DNA of 64,000 nucleotides from Paracoccus litorisediminis. GTDB lineage: Bacteria; Pseudomonadota; Alphaproteobacteria; Rhodobacterales; Rhodobacteraceae. Below the pieces are notes generated by a model. The model was not told where the DNA came from. It saw only the letters and a program-made list of their open reading frames with translations, and did not search any database. Position numbers and translations under genes: made by a program. Of the stretch, positions 7,264-16,636 are shown in pieces. Location: contig NZ_WMIG01000012.1 of assembly GCF_009711205.1 (NCBI RefSeq), positions 62,001-126,000 of the forward strand. The letters are read 5' to 3'. Every line of letters begins with the position of its first letter. Within the stretch, counting starts at the first letter, position 1.

Positions 7264-8586
7264 TTATCCGTGCCCGGTCAGCGCCTGTTCGACTTCAAGC
7301 ACCCATGTAGCATCCTCACCCCGCGCCTGTCGGGCGTCGCGGATCATGCCAAGGTTCCTTGCGGTGGTCTGGGCCTTCCACGGCTCATCCAGCGCCGCCA
7401 GCGCATCGCCAAGATGACCCACCGCGCCGTCCGGGTCGCGGGCCAGCACCGCAAGCTCAAGCAGATTGGCGTGGTCCCAGTAATCAGGCTCTCCGGTTTC
7501 GATCTTGCGCGCCACGGCAAAGCGCACGACCGGCAGCAATCGCGCCTGTTCGGGGGCAAGGTTTTCGGCCTGCTCCATCAGCGACAGCGCGTTGATCCCC
7601 GGATAGGCATCGCGCCAATCCGTGCTGAAACCCTTGCGATAGGCGTCGATCGCCTTCATCAGCAGCCCCCGCGCCAGCACAGTCTGGCCGCCATCGCGCG
7701 CAGTCAGCCACCGGTCCTTGTAGACGCGCCCCAGCAGGCCATAAGTTTCGGTCGAGGGGCCGCGGCGCTTGATCAGCTCCAGCAGGATGCGTTCGGCCTC
7801 TTCCCCGCGACCAAGCCGGTTCATCGCAAGGCCAAGCTGTTCTTGCACCAGTATCGTGCCCGACAGGTGCTTGGGCATGCGTTCGACAAGGCGAACCATG
7901 TCCTGATAGCCCTGCACGGCCCGATAGGACAGGTAGAGGTCGATCAACACCCCGGCCTGCTCATCCTCAAGCGAACCAAGCGAGGTCTCGACCGCGCGCA
8001 CTGCCTCGACGCTTTCCGCGCGGCGGGCGCTGGCCAGCCTGTCCTTGATCGACTCGGCATATTGGACCTGCTCGCGGAAGATGTCAGTCAGCGCGGGGTC
8101 GATCGCGGGATAGCCGTTGATCAGCTGATAGACGGGGCTATCGACGGTGCCGCCGCGCGCCGAACGCAGCCGTTCGGCAAGCGCGTCACGGGTTGGTTCG
8201 ACCTCGGCGGGCTTGCCTGCGGTCAGTTGGTAGGGCAGCGCGCGCAGCAGCCCGACATCGAAGGGCAGTTGCGCGCCATTCGCGGCAAATATCAGGATGG
8301 TCGTGTGGGGCTTGGTGGCATGGCGGACGCCCAGTTCGTAAAACACGTTGGCATTGGCGGCGGTCAGGTCGGCCACCGCGTATTCGCATAGCAGCAACCG
8401 CTCGAACATCGGGGTATGGATCAGCCCGCCGGTCTGTTCGTCATCGGCGCGGATGGGTTCAAGACCCGCCGCGACAATGGCCGGCTTGATCAGCTCGGCA
8501 TAGACCGCATCGAAATCGACGCTGCCGCCCCGGCCATCGGGCTTGGTCCCGAATGGCATCAGGACGAAGCAATATGGTTTGGTCAT
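7264..8586 (-). CDS. ASK-like protein: deoxyribosyltransferase-like domain plus TRAFs-binding-type helical repeats
   Basis: A 440-residue cytoplasmic protein. Residues 5-120 resemble the nucleoside 2-deoxyribosyltransferase-like/TIR-neighbour fold: YCFVLMPFGTK at the start, then CEYAVADLTAANANVFYELG (D73, N80, E84 as candidate active-site residues). Residues about 150-430 are helical, TPR-like repeats (YPAIDPALTDIF, LGLAMNRLGRGEEAERIL, YGLLGRVYKDRW) matching the central TRAFs-binding region of animal ASK/MAP3K5 kinases (DUF4071). No kinase domain is present. A GGAGG site 6 nt before the ATG supports the start. It follows the patatin gene by 34 bp and is probably co-transcribed with it. Family relatives occur beside TIR and phospholipase effectors, so a signalling or NAD/nucleotide-processing role is likely but unproven. 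Confidence 0.75.
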   Translation of the reverse strand: MTKPYCFVLMPFGTKPDGRGGSVDFDAVYAELIKPAIVAAGLEPIRADDEQTGGLIHTPMFERLLLCEYAVADLTAANANVFYELGVRHATKPHTTILIFAANGAQLPFDVGLLRALPYQLTAGKPAEVEPTRDALAERLRSARGGTVDSPVYQLINGYPAIDPALTDIFREQVQYAESIKDRLASARRAESVEAVRAVETSLGSLEDEQAGVLIDLYLSYRAVQGYQDMVRLVERMPKHLSGTILVQEQLGLAMNRLGRGEEAERILLELIKRRGPSTETYGLLGRVYKDRWLTARDGGQTVLARGLLMKAIDAYRKGFSTDWRDAYPGINALSLMEQAENLAPEQARLLPVVRFAVARKIETGEPDYWDHANLLELAVLARDPDGAVGHLGDALAALDEPWKAQTTARNLGMIRDARQARGEDATWVLEVEQALTGHG

Positions 8587-8620
8587 CGCGGCCTCCGTTC
8601 AAATGCCCGTCCAATCATTT

Positions 8621-9823
8621 TCAGGTCCATTGTTCCTGTTCGTCGGAGGGACGGTCGCGCTTTTCGCCTGATGGGGCGGACGGAATATCGAATTTCGGGT
8701 CGAAATGCGCCTCATCGATCAGCGAGATCGCGGCCCGGCCGATCTTGATCAGGTCGGCCATGTTTTCAGGCTTGTCCATCTGCGCCACGGAATCCAACTG
8801 ATCCGGGGTATAATCCAGATCCAGATGCCGTTTCAGCCAGGCGGGATCGAATTCGACATTATAGCGCAGATAGGTCAGCAACGGATTGCCTCCGCCCAGA
8901 AAGTCCTCGCGCAGATCGCCAATCTCGCTGTCGATCTCGCGGGCGGTGGGGCTGTCCGACAGCCATTGCAACAGCGTCTCGTTCAGGGCGGAAACATCGT
9001 CCATCAGCGAGGACAGGCCGCGAACGCCCAGCTCGGCTGCGGTCATCTTCATGACCTTGTCCTGCGCCAGAACGGTCGTGCGCGATCCGGTGCCAAGCGA
9101 GACGATCAGGATATTGTCGTTGCCGATCGGCCAGTTCAGCCCGTGACGCTTCAGGGCGGCCAGCATCAGCAGTTGCAAGGCCGGGTTGTTATGCGGGCTG
9201 ACACCGCCATCGACAAAGGCGCCCTTGATCTCGGACGACACGCTGATGATTTCGGGCTCGAAATAGGTCGGGGCGGCGGCGCTGGCGCGGACCACTTCGC
9301 GCAGCAGGAAATCCTTGTTCGGGGTCGAGCCGCTGCCATGCAACTGGTTGAAAAAGACGCCTTTCGGGCAGTTGTGAATGACCCAGGGGCTGCCGGTGTC
9401 CAAACGCTTGACCACGATCGCCAGCCCGGTCTTCAACTCGGGCCCGCCCAGCTTGATATCCTTGAACTCCCGTTCCAGCCCCACCCGGATCGCATTGGCC
9501 GAGAATTTGGGGCGCAGCAGTCCCTTGCGGAACATCGAGGACTTGAAGATGTCCAGACCGAATTCCTTGTAAAGCGTCTCGACCCGATCGATCGACCAGC
9601 CAAGCGCCAGCGCCGAGGCGATGATCGCGCCCGTCGAAGTGCCGCCGATCAGATCGAAGTAATCCGACAGCACCGCTTGCGGATTTCCGGTCCGCTGGCG
9701 GACCAGTTCCTCGATCCGGCGCAGCATTTGCAGCGTCAGGATGCCGCGAATGCCGCCGCCATCCAGCGCGAGTATCCTTTTGGGTCCGGGACCGAAAAGA
9801 TGGCCGTCAAGTTCATGTGCCAC
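8621..9823 (-). CDS. Patatin-like phospholipase
   Basis: A 400-residue patatin-fold lipid acyl hydrolase. Near the N-terminus RILALDGGGIRGI carries the oxyanion hole (residues 22-27), followed by the nucleophile elbow GTSTG (61-65, Ser63) and the catalytic Asp in FVDGGVSPHNNP (D205). The motif set and length resemble CapV-type effectors of antiphage systems, which break down membrane phospholipid. A GTG at 9823 is chosen as start because AAAAGGA lies 7 nt upstream; an in-frame ATG at 9859 lacks a ribosome binding site. It lies 189 bp after the second TIR-STAND gene and 34 bp before the ASK-like gene, so the two small genes may have their own promoter. Confidence 0.9.
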   Translation of the reverse strand: MAHELDGHLFGPGPKRILALDGGGIRGILTLQMLRRIEELVRQRTGNPQAVLSDYFDLIGGTSTGAIIASALALGWSIDRVETLYKEFGLDIFKSSMFRKGLLRPKFSANAIRVGLEREFKDIKLGGPELKTGLAIVVKRLDTGSPWVIHNCPKGVFFNQLHGSGSTPNKDFLLREVVRASAAAPTYFEPEIISVSSEIKGAFVDGGVSPHNNPALQLLMLAALKRHGLNWPIGNDNILIVSLGTGSRTTVLAQDKVMKMTAAELGVRGLSSLMDDVSALNETLLQWLSDSPTAREIDSEIGDLREDFLGGGNPLLTYLRYNVEFDPAWLKRHLDLDYTPDQLDSVAQMDKPENMADLIKIGRAAISLIDEAHFDPKFDIPSAPSGEKRDRPSDEQEQWT

Positions 9824-10012
9824 AGCGGTATCCTTTTCTATCAGAAAAGCGCAGCCCATTGGATGGGGAAATGATATCGGCGGGGCCGAGCGCCGAAAAT
9901 CCGAATGCTGGAATACCTTGCCCGAGAAAGCGCGCCCGGCACCGAAAAGTCAATGATTCAGAACGGGTTCCGCAAGGCGGCGTCGCGTATTGGCAATGCA
10001 TCCGACGCCCTT
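9824..10012 (-). other. Intergenic region between the TIR-STAND and patatin genes
   Basis: This 189-bp gap is the longest in the minus-strand series. It holds an inverted repeat, GGCGTCG (9979-9985) and CGACGCC (10003-10009), with a 17-nt loop just after the upstream stop codon. No T run follows, so it is at best a weak terminator or processing site. A TTGACT-like box read on the minus strand lies around 9950, but no convincing -10 pairs with it. Confidence 0.25.
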
Positions 10013-13000
10013 TCATTGTTTTGAGAAACGCTGCGCAAACCCGTCGAATATCGACATGGCCTGCGACCACAGACTGGAAAAACCGGACGTGGTGGCCCCC
10101 GTTTCGGCGCAGCGCTCCGAGAGGGTATATTCCGGTGCCGCACCCGTGCCCGGCTGCGCGATCTGGTCGGCGCAGATCATCAACTCGCGTGGATCAAGGT
10201 GATATTCGAACAGTTCATCGGCAAGGATCGCCAGACGTTGCGAGCCGTCCTTGCTGAAGGCGATGGCGGTCGCATTGCCCTGATAGTCGCTGATGGCGCG
10301 CTCTTCCTCGTGCGCCTCGGTGTCGATCACCCGCACGCTGCCTGCCGAAATCATCGCGATCCATTTCGCCTTGTGCGTCCCGCCGTTGAACTGGCCAAGA
10401 TCAAGCCCGCTCTGCCAGTCATATCCCTGCGTCTGGTCAAACAGCCGCGAGATCCGGATCTCGCTGTCGTCGCCGGCGCTGGCAAGGAACTGGCCGTCGC
10501 CACCAAAGCCAAGGTCGTTCACCGGCCCCAGATGCTGCGCGACGATCCGGGACGAGGTATTGGCCCCTGCGCCTTGCTCGACATTCCAGACCTGCACCCG
10601 GCCATCCCAATCGCCGCTGGCAATCAGGAAACCGTCGCGCGGCTGTCCCAGCGGCGAACGTGCCTCGGCGCGGGTTGCCAGGGACACGACCGGCGCGCCA
10701 TGGGGCAGCAGGTTCAGCATCTCACCCGTGGCGGTATCCCACAGCCGCACGGTTCCGTCCCAACTGGCGCTGGCCAGAACGGCCGGATTCGCGTCACCGG
10801 GAACGAAGGACAGGGCCGAGATCCGGGCGTCATGGCTGAACTCATGCAGCAGCGCGCCGCTTTGCGTGTTCCACAACCGGACGGTCTTGTCCCAGCCGCC
10901 GCTGGCCAGCAGATCGCCCCTGAAGGTCAGTTCGGTCACGGCCTCCGGACTGCCGGAAAGGCTGTGCAGCAGTTCGCCGCTTGTGGCGTCCCAGATATTG
11001 ACCGTGCCCTGCCACCCGGCGGTGGCAAGCAGGGTGGCATCCTGATTGAAGGCCATTGCCGCGATCCGTGACGGTTGACCGGCAAGCGTCATGCTGGCGA
11101 TTGCGCCGGTGGACGAAAGCTGCGCGATCCGCACCGATCCGGTGCTGTCGGCCGCCGCGATCCGCTGTCCGCCCGGTGCGATGGTCAGCGCCGCGACCGG
11201 GTTGCCGAAGCTGAAAACCTCGGCCCCCTCGGGCGTTTCTGCCGCCGTATGGTATAGCATGACGGTGCCGTCGGGACTGGCAACGGCGATCGAGCCGCTT
11301 TGCGGATCGCCCGCAAGCAGGCTGGCAGGACCTGCCAGCGGGTCCGGCATGGGCACGCCGCTGCAAGCGGGCGCGGTGCTGCCCGGAACCCGCCAGATCA
11401 GCGCACGGCGGTCCTGCCCCAGCGAGACCAGCGTCTCGGTCGCGCCATCCCCGGCTTGCAGGAACATCGCCTTGCTGACGGCCCGGTCATGGCCGCGCAG
11501 GGTGCGCTGTTTGCGCACCGCATGCACGGCCTGATTCAGCGCGCTTTGCGCATGCGACAGCACGATCCCGTCATGGGATTGTGTCAGGCAGACCGCCGCC
11601 TGTGCCATGCCGATGCTTTTCATCGGATCGGTCTGCATGGTGCTGATCGCGGCAAGGGATTGCTCGCGTGCCCATGAGGTGCGTTGCGCGCGCTTGGCGA
11701 CATGTTCGTTCAGCAGCGCATAGGCTAGCAGTCCCAGAAGCGCCGAGGTTACCAGCAGCACCACATTGCGCCGCCGCCGCCCCTGCTGCTGACGCATTGC
11801 CTGACTGGCCTGAACAAAGGCCTTGGCGATGCGGTCCTCGGGCGAACTGCCGTCCAGCCCGCCGCGTCCCAGCAGATCGACTGCCGCAGAAAGCCTTGCG
11901 CCCCGCCACAGGTAATCGCTTTGGCGGTGGCTGGTCTCCCATGCCTCGCTGGTGCGCCTGATCCGCTGGCGTAGCTGCAATTCGGCGCGGTGCTCCTCGA
12001 TCCAGCGGCGCAGCGGCAGCCAGGTGCGAAAGATCGCCTCATGCGCGACTTCGACGACGCGCCTGTCGCTTTCGGCGCGGGACAGCAGCAGGCGGCGTTC
12101 GATGAAACGGTCCAGCAGGTCGTGAACCGGCTGCAGCTCCGGTGCGTCCCAAGCGACGGGCTGGCGGGCGATCTGGCCGTCCTCGGTCAGGCGCACCATC
12201 TGCAGGAATGCCGTGCGCAGCTGGGCTTCCTGATCGCGCTGGCGGGCCAGGGCCAGGATGGCGTCGGCCTCGCCGGCCACGGCCCCTTCGACACCGCCAA
12301 GCGCGTCGTAATCGCGCAGGGTCAGCGCGCCCGAGGCATGACCGTCGCGCCAGAGCAGCCACAGCGTGAAGGACAAAAGCGGCAGCGCATCGGGGGTGCT
12401 GGCATCCTGCAGCAACCGGTCGGCCAGCCCACTTTCCAACTCGATCGCGCCCAGCTTGGCCGGAGCCTCGATCACCCGGCGCATGCCCTCGATCGGCATC
12501 GGGCCAAGGGACAGGGTCTCGAAATCCATGCCGTGATGGGCATTGACGGTCTGGAAGGCCTCAAGGAAATCCGACCGCATCGTCGCCACGACCGTCAGGG
12601 GCGAGCCTTCGGCGGCCAGCGACGCGGCCAGCAGGGCAAGGAAGCGGGCGGATTGGTCATCGGGTCCGCCACCGGCCAGCAACTCCTCGAACTGATCGAG
12701 GACCAGCAGGACGCGAGCGTCGGGCCGACCGGCGGCGCGGCGCAGGTCATCGGCCATGTCGATCAGCGGGGTCGCGCCCGTCCGTCCCGTAGCAAGGCCG
12801 GGCGTGCGGCCGACGATCCGGCGCAGATCGTCAAGGCTCCAGTCCAGAAACTCCAGCAACGAGGCATCGCGGACATCCGGGGCCTGACGCTTGAGCGCCT
12901 CGATTTCGGAGATCAGGCGGCCAAGCCGGGCCTCATCGGGATGCGGCCCGATGGATGGGCGGCCCTGCCGCGATACGTCATGCCAGGACCGCAGTCGGTC

Positions 13001-13759
13001 CAGCAGCGCGTCGGCGTCGTGCGGACCCACAGCGGCATGGCGGCGGAAGCTCTGCGCGAAAAGCTGCGCGAGTTCATAGAATGGCTCCCGTCCGGGTCGG
13101 AACGGGTCCAGCACGATCCAACGGTCCGTTTCACGCTTCAGGCGGGGCACGACCCCCGCACGGGCCAGCGAGGATTTCCCGCTGCCCGATGCGCCAAGGA
13201 TCAGGATCAGCCCCGGTGCGCCGCGCTCGATCAACTCGATGGTGGCGCGGATTTCGCTCTCGCGGCCGAAATAGACCGGAGCGTGCTGTTCCTGATAGGC
13301 GTTCAGGCCCAGATAGGGCGATTTGCCGGGGTCCCAATCACCGGTCGCACCCAGCAGGTCCAATTCCCGCAGCCCGCGCCACAGGCGTTGGTAGGCGGCC
13401 TCGGGGTCGCGGCGCAGGTCGATGAACTGGCGCTCGGACAGGATCGAGGGCAGCTTTGCCGCATCGTCCAGAGGATCGGCCAGCATGGCGATGATCTGCT
13501 TGCCCTCCATCCGGGCAAGGGCGATCTCGGCAAAGCACCAGTAGGATTTCAGGTAACTGTCGGTGCAAAGCGCGATGACGGCGCGGCAGGCGCGCAGCTT
13601 GCGGTAAAGCGTCCGCTCCCAGCTTTCGCCAGCGACGATCCCTTTGTCCGGGTCAAGGTCAAGGAACAGGCAGGTATGGCCCTGCTGCTGCAACCGCGCG
13701 GCCAGATCGCGGGCCAGATCATTGTCAGCGGAACTGTGGCTGATGAAGATCGTGCTCAT
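10013..13759 (-). CDS. TIR-STAND NTPase-WD40 receptor protein (second type)
   Basis: A 1,248-residue protein with the same module order as the one at 3259 but divergent sequence. The TIR domain (residues 1-135) starts MSTIFISHSSADNDLARDL and has KSYWCFAEIALAR with W74 and candidate catalytic E78. The linker SPYLGLNAYQEQHAPVYFGRE leads to a STAND NTPase with a canonical Walker A GASGSGKS (189-196) and Walker B VLLVLDQFEELL. A transmembrane segment (VVLLVTSALLGLLAYALL) lies at about residue 660. The last 480 residues form WD40-like blades, for example GGWDKTVRLWNTQSG and SASWDGTVRLWDTATG; several are degenerate. It starts 14 nt after the preceding stop codon, so it belongs to the coupled operon above it. 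NADase-type effector function is inferred from the TIR residues. Confidence 0.88.
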   Translation of the reverse strand: MSTIFISHSSADNDLARDLAARLQQQGHTCLFLDLDPDKGIVAGESWERTLYRKLRACRAVIALCTDSYLKSYWCFAEIALARMEGKQIIAMLADPLDDAAKLPSILSERQFIDLRRDPEAAYQRLWRGLRELDLLGATGDWDPGKSPYLGLNAYQEQHAPVYFGRESEIRATIELIERGAPGLILILGASGSGKSSLARAGVVPRLKRETDRWIVLDPFRPGREPFYELAQLFAQSFRRHAAVGPHDADALLDRLRSWHDVSRQGRPSIGPHPDEARLGRLISEIEALKRQAPDVRDASLLEFLDWSLDDLRRIVGRTPGLATGRTGATPLIDMADDLRRAAGRPDARVLLVLDQFEELLAGGGPDDQSARFLALLAASLAAEGSPLTVVATMRSDFLEAFQTVNAHHGMDFETLSLGPMPIEGMRRVIEAPAKLGAIELESGLADRLLQDASTPDALPLLSFTLWLLWRDGHASGALTLRDYDALGGVEGAVAGEADAILALARQRDQEAQLRTAFLQMVRLTEDGQIARQPVAWDAPELQPVHDLLDRFIERRLLLSRAESDRRVVEVAHEAIFRTWLPLRRWIEEHRAELQLRQRIRRTSEAWETSHRQSDYLWRGARLSAAVDLLGRGGLDGSSPEDRIAKAFVQASQAMRQQQGRRRRNVVLLVTSALLGLLAYALLNEHVAKRAQRTSWAREQSLAAISTMQTDPMKSIGMAQAAVCLTQSHDGIVLSHAQSALNQAVHAVRKQRTLRGHDRAVSKAMFLQAGDGATETLVSLGQDRRALIWRVPGSTAPACSGVPMPDPLAGPASLLAGDPQSGSIAVASPDGTVMLYHTAAETPEGAEVFSFGNPVAALTIAPGGQRIAAADSTGSVRIAQLSSTGAIASMTLAGQPSRIAAMAFNQDATLLATAGWQGTVNIWDATSGELLHSLSGSPEAVTELTFRGDLLASGGWDKTVRLWNTQSGALLHEFSHDARISALSFVPGDANPAVLASASWDGTVRLWDTATGEMLNLLPHGAPVVSLATRAEARSPLGQPRDGFLIASGDWDGRVQVWNVEQGAGANTSSRIVAQHLGPVNDLGFGGDGQFLASAGDDSEIRISRLFDQTQGYDWQSGLDLGQFNGGTHKAKWIAMISAGSVRVIDTEAHEEERAISDYQGNATAIAFSKDGSQRLAILADELFEYHLDPRELMICADQIAQPGTGAAPEYTLSERCAETGATTSGFSSLWSQAMSIFDGFAQRFSKQ

Positions 13760-13773
13760 GCGCGGGCCATCCG

Positions 13774-14796
13774 TCAGCAGCTCTTCTCAAAGAAATTGTC
13801 GGTGGCCCGCGCCATGGCCTCATAGAGCGCGGGCAGTTTCAGCGACCAGCGAGCCATGGCAGGGGCGCAGATCTGGACGATGAATTGCTTCGAGGTGATC
13901 ACCGGCAGATCGCCGGGCCGGGCGCCGCGCAGGATGTCGCGGGTCAGTTTTGCTGCCACCTCGCCCTGCTCATAGGGCGAGACCGAAACGGTCAGCATTG
14001 CCCCGTCCTCGCTGTTCGAGGCGCCGATGCCCAGCACCGGAACCGCGGCATTGGCCTGTGTCCAGTGCATCACCTGATTGGCGGGACGGACAAAGGGACC
14101 GCCCTTGCCGTCGCGGATCTGGCGGTAATTGGTGACAAGGATCAGGTCGGCATCCTGCCCCGCCTGCGTCACGGCGGCTTGCCACTGATCCAGCGTGTCG
14201 ACCTGCACCGGGTCCAGCCACTGGATCGGGGACCAGTCGATGCTGCTGTAATAGGGGATTTCGGCGGTGATCGAGGACGAGGTATCGCCAATGAACCTGA
14301 CCCGAGGGGCGTTCGGCGCAATCGTCAGGATGGTTTCCTTGATCGCGTCCAGCGGCTTGCGCTCAAGGATGCCGGTGACAGGGGCGGTTTGCGGGTAATA
14401 GCTGCGCGGATCGCCATTCACCCCGGCAAAGACGATGTCGGGCCCGTCCTCAAGATTGCGGCCGACCAGATCCTGCGCGGGATCGTCGATCAGGATCAAT
14501 ACGTCGGGCGACCAGTCATCGACCGCCTTTCGCGCCAGCGTCGCGGCCTTGCGGGTAAAATCCTCGTCCGAGTGGTTCTTGAGATCCATGTAATGGTTGC
14601 GAAACAGCACGTTCTGGGTGCCGGTGAAACCGCGGGCCAGACCCTCATTGACCATCTCGACCCATTTGTAGTCGGGGTCATAGCTGTGGATGATCAGCAC
14701 GCGCGCAGTCTGGGACTTGTGGATAAAGACCAAGGCAAAAAACAGGCCGGTAAAGGCCAGCATTGCCGTCAGCCGCAATCCGCGCCGCAGTCTCAT
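13774..14796 (-). CDS. ABC_sub_bind-type periplasmic receptor, membrane-anchored
   Basis: A 340-residue protein with an N-terminal hydrophobic segment (LTAMLAFTGLFFALVFI) and a two-lobed binding-protein domain: RVLIIHSYDPDYKWVEMV, then DVLILIDDPAQDLV, and NAAVPVLGIGASNSEDGAM. This fits the ABC substrate-binding family PF04392. There is no cleavage site with small residues straight after the hydrophobic core, so it may stay anchored with its domain outside the cytoplasmic membrane. No matching ABC permease or ATPase is present. Its ATG overlaps the stop of the SLC13 gene (ATGA), and the TIR-STAND gene begins 14 nt after its stop. A sensory rather than transport role is therefore plausible. Confidence 0.7.
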   Translation of the reverse strand: MRLRRGLRLTAMLAFTGLFFALVFIHKSQTARVLIIHSYDPDYKWVEMVNEGLARGFTGTQNVLFRNHYMDLKNHSDEDFTRKAATLARKAVDDWSPDVLILIDDPAQDLVGRNLEDGPDIVFAGVNGDPRSYYPQTAPVTGILERKPLDAIKETILTIAPNAPRVRFIGDTSSSITAEIPYYSSIDWSPIQWLDPVQVDTLDQWQAAVTQAGQDADLILVTNYRQIRDGKGGPFVRPANQVMHWTQANAAVPVLGIGASNSEDGAMLTVSVSPYEQGEVAAKLTRDILRGARPGDLPVITSKQFIVQICAPAMARWSLKLPALYEAMARATDNFFEKSC

Positions 14797-16592
14797 AGCA
14801 GGTCCAGCCCTTGCCAATAGGGCAGGCTGGCATAGATCGCCCCGATCCGCAGCGCGATCAGCGCCAGATTGGCGATGATCAGGCGCGGCATGTCGCAGAT
14901 CTGGTCCAGACCCTGCTGGGCCAGATCGCTGCGCAGCTTCAGGAAATATGAGCTTTGATAGGGGAAGACATAGGTATCCGCGACGGCAAGGATGATGAAG
15001 CCGATCACCCACAGCGACATGCCCTGCGCCATGGCCAGCGGAAACAGCGCGGTTGCGAACAGGATGACCGTCACCCCGGTCGGCAAGGCCAGCCGCACCA
15101 GCAGGATCATCCCCGAGACCTGCAGCACGAATAGCGGGAAATCCGCCCGCATATGCGCGCCCAGCCATGCCAGATGGCCGATGATCACCTGATCCAGCCC
15201 GGTGATCGTGGCCGCCGGGACCCAGCCGACAATCGCGCCCAGATAGATCAGGATCGGCCAGTCGATCTGGGCGCGGATTGCCTCGCGGTTCATGGTGCCG
15301 AACAGCAGCAGCGTGACAAAGACCGCCAGCGCTACCCATGCCACGTCGATGCGATGGGACTGCTCGGTCAGGATGCCGACCATCATCGCCACGACCGATA
15401 GCAGTGCCGCCCATTCCAGCCGCGAGATCGGACCCAGCACCCGGCGCTGCGCGGCAATCGTCTGGCGGGGCACGCTGAAGCGCCGCGCACCGCGAAAGCA
15501 GATCACCGAAACGATCCAGAAGCTGGCCAGCACGCAGGCCCCAAAGACCAGAGCGGCCTGCAGCCATGCCAGCCAGCCAAAGGCATATTGCGTCTGCGCG
15601 TCGAACAGGCCGTAGATGACCAGATTGGGCACCGCCGCCGTCAGGAACAGCGGCACCAGCACAGACGCACCGGACACAAGGCTGAAGATCAGCCGGTTGG
15701 CGAAAATGTCCCTTGCCCCGGCATTCGAGGCCTGAATCAGCTCGATCAGGAAGGGCGAAACGATGCTGACCCGCCCCAGAACCGATGGGATGATGGGCGA
15801 CAGCAGCGCCCCGATCCCGAACAGGCTAAGATTGTAGCCCGTCGGCGTCTCGGGCACCCTGCTCAGCACCCAGAGCGAGAAGCGATAGGTCAGCCCCGAG
15901 GTGACCATCAGTGCCCCGATGCCAAAGATGCTGAGGCTGGCAAAGAAGCTTTCGGACCTGAAGCCCGACAGCACCTGCGCAGCGGGGGCCACGTCCAGCA
16001 GGATCATCGCCAGAGCGGCGAAAAGCGGCGGTACATATTCGGGGACCAGCGAAAACAGCCACATGCAGATCGTGGCCGCGATGATGGCCAGAAAATCGGT
16101 GGCGGTGGGGCTTAGCCCCCATGACGGCGCGATCCAATAGATGCAGGCGGGCAGGGCGATTGCCATCAGCCAGCCCAGCAGCGGGGCCCATGACTCGGCA
16201 GCGGGCGGGGTGGGGTTGGTCTTGTCCGACCCGGTTGCCGGGCTGGCATAGGATCGAAAGAACAGTTCGCGAATGTCGCGCTGGCGATTGGCCAGCTCGG
16301 TCATCCGGGTCGCCGGAAGCACCAGAACGGTCGTGTCGATCTGAGCCCGCGCCGCATCGGCATAGCTGGCCGAGCCCAGCATCGCCTCGATCCCGATATA
16401 GCCGTGATCGCGCAACGATTGCCCGCGCGCGCCGTCCAGCAGCACCCGGCCATCCCGGATCAGAAAGACGCTGCGGGCTTCCTCGCCGGGTTGGAACAGG
16501 TATTCGCCCGCCTTGATCTGCCGCGTCGTGACATGCGGCATCAGGCCGGACAGCTGCATAGCGGGCAGCCGGGCAAGGATCGGATCGCCCAT
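14793..16592 (-). CDS. SLC13/DASS-family permease with N-terminal cyclic-nucleotide-binding-like domain
   Basis: A 599-residue fusion. Residues about 5-115 form a cNMP-binding-like domain (LARLPAMQLSGLMPHV, IKAGEYLFQPGEEARSVFLI, then GIEAMLGSASYADAARA). The Glu of the phosphate-binding cassette is kept (E69), but the usual Arg of the PRSA-like part is absent, so the ligand may not be cAMP. Residues about 140-595 carry about 12 membrane spans of the divalent anion:Na+ symporter type (LSIFGIGALMVTSGLTYRFS, VAWVALAVFVTLLLFG, ALPTGVTVILFATALFP). The expected substrate class is dicarboxylate, sulfate or similar anions. It follows the methyltransferase by 44 bp and overlaps the next gene by 4 bp. 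This fusion is unusual. Confidence 0.8.
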   Translation of the reverse strand: MGDPILARLPAMQLSGLMPHVTTRQIKAGEYLFQPGEEARSVFLIRDGRVLLDGARGQSLRDHGYIGIEAMLGSASYADAARAQIDTTVLVLPATRMTELANRQRDIRELFFRSYASPATGSDKTNPTPPAAESWAPLLGWLMAIALPACIYWIAPSWGLSPTATDFLAIIAATICMWLFSLVPEYVPPLFAALAMILLDVAPAAQVLSGFRSESFFASLSIFGIGALMVTSGLTYRFSLWVLSRVPETPTGYNLSLFGIGALLSPIIPSVLGRVSIVSPFLIELIQASNAGARDIFANRLIFSLVSGASVLVPLFLTAAVPNLVIYGLFDAQTQYAFGWLAWLQAALVFGACVLASFWIVSVICFRGARRFSVPRQTIAAQRRVLGPISRLEWAALLSVVAMMVGILTEQSHRIDVAWVALAVFVTLLLFGTMNREAIRAQIDWPILIYLGAIVGWVPAATITGLDQVIIGHLAWLGAHMRADFPLFVLQVSGMILLVRLALPTGVTVILFATALFPLAMAQGMSLWVIGFIILAVADTYVFPYQSSYFLKLRSDLAQQGLDQICDMPRLIIANLALIALRIGAIYASLPYWQGLDLL

Positions 16593-16636
16593 CAGTGCCT
16601 CGGCGGCAATGCCGGGTGTGTCGTCTGGCAGGGATG

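Noticed and set aside
10199..11071. Plus-strand frames inside the second TIR-STAND gene
   Set aside because: Antisense shadows of WD40-coding sequence without motifs.
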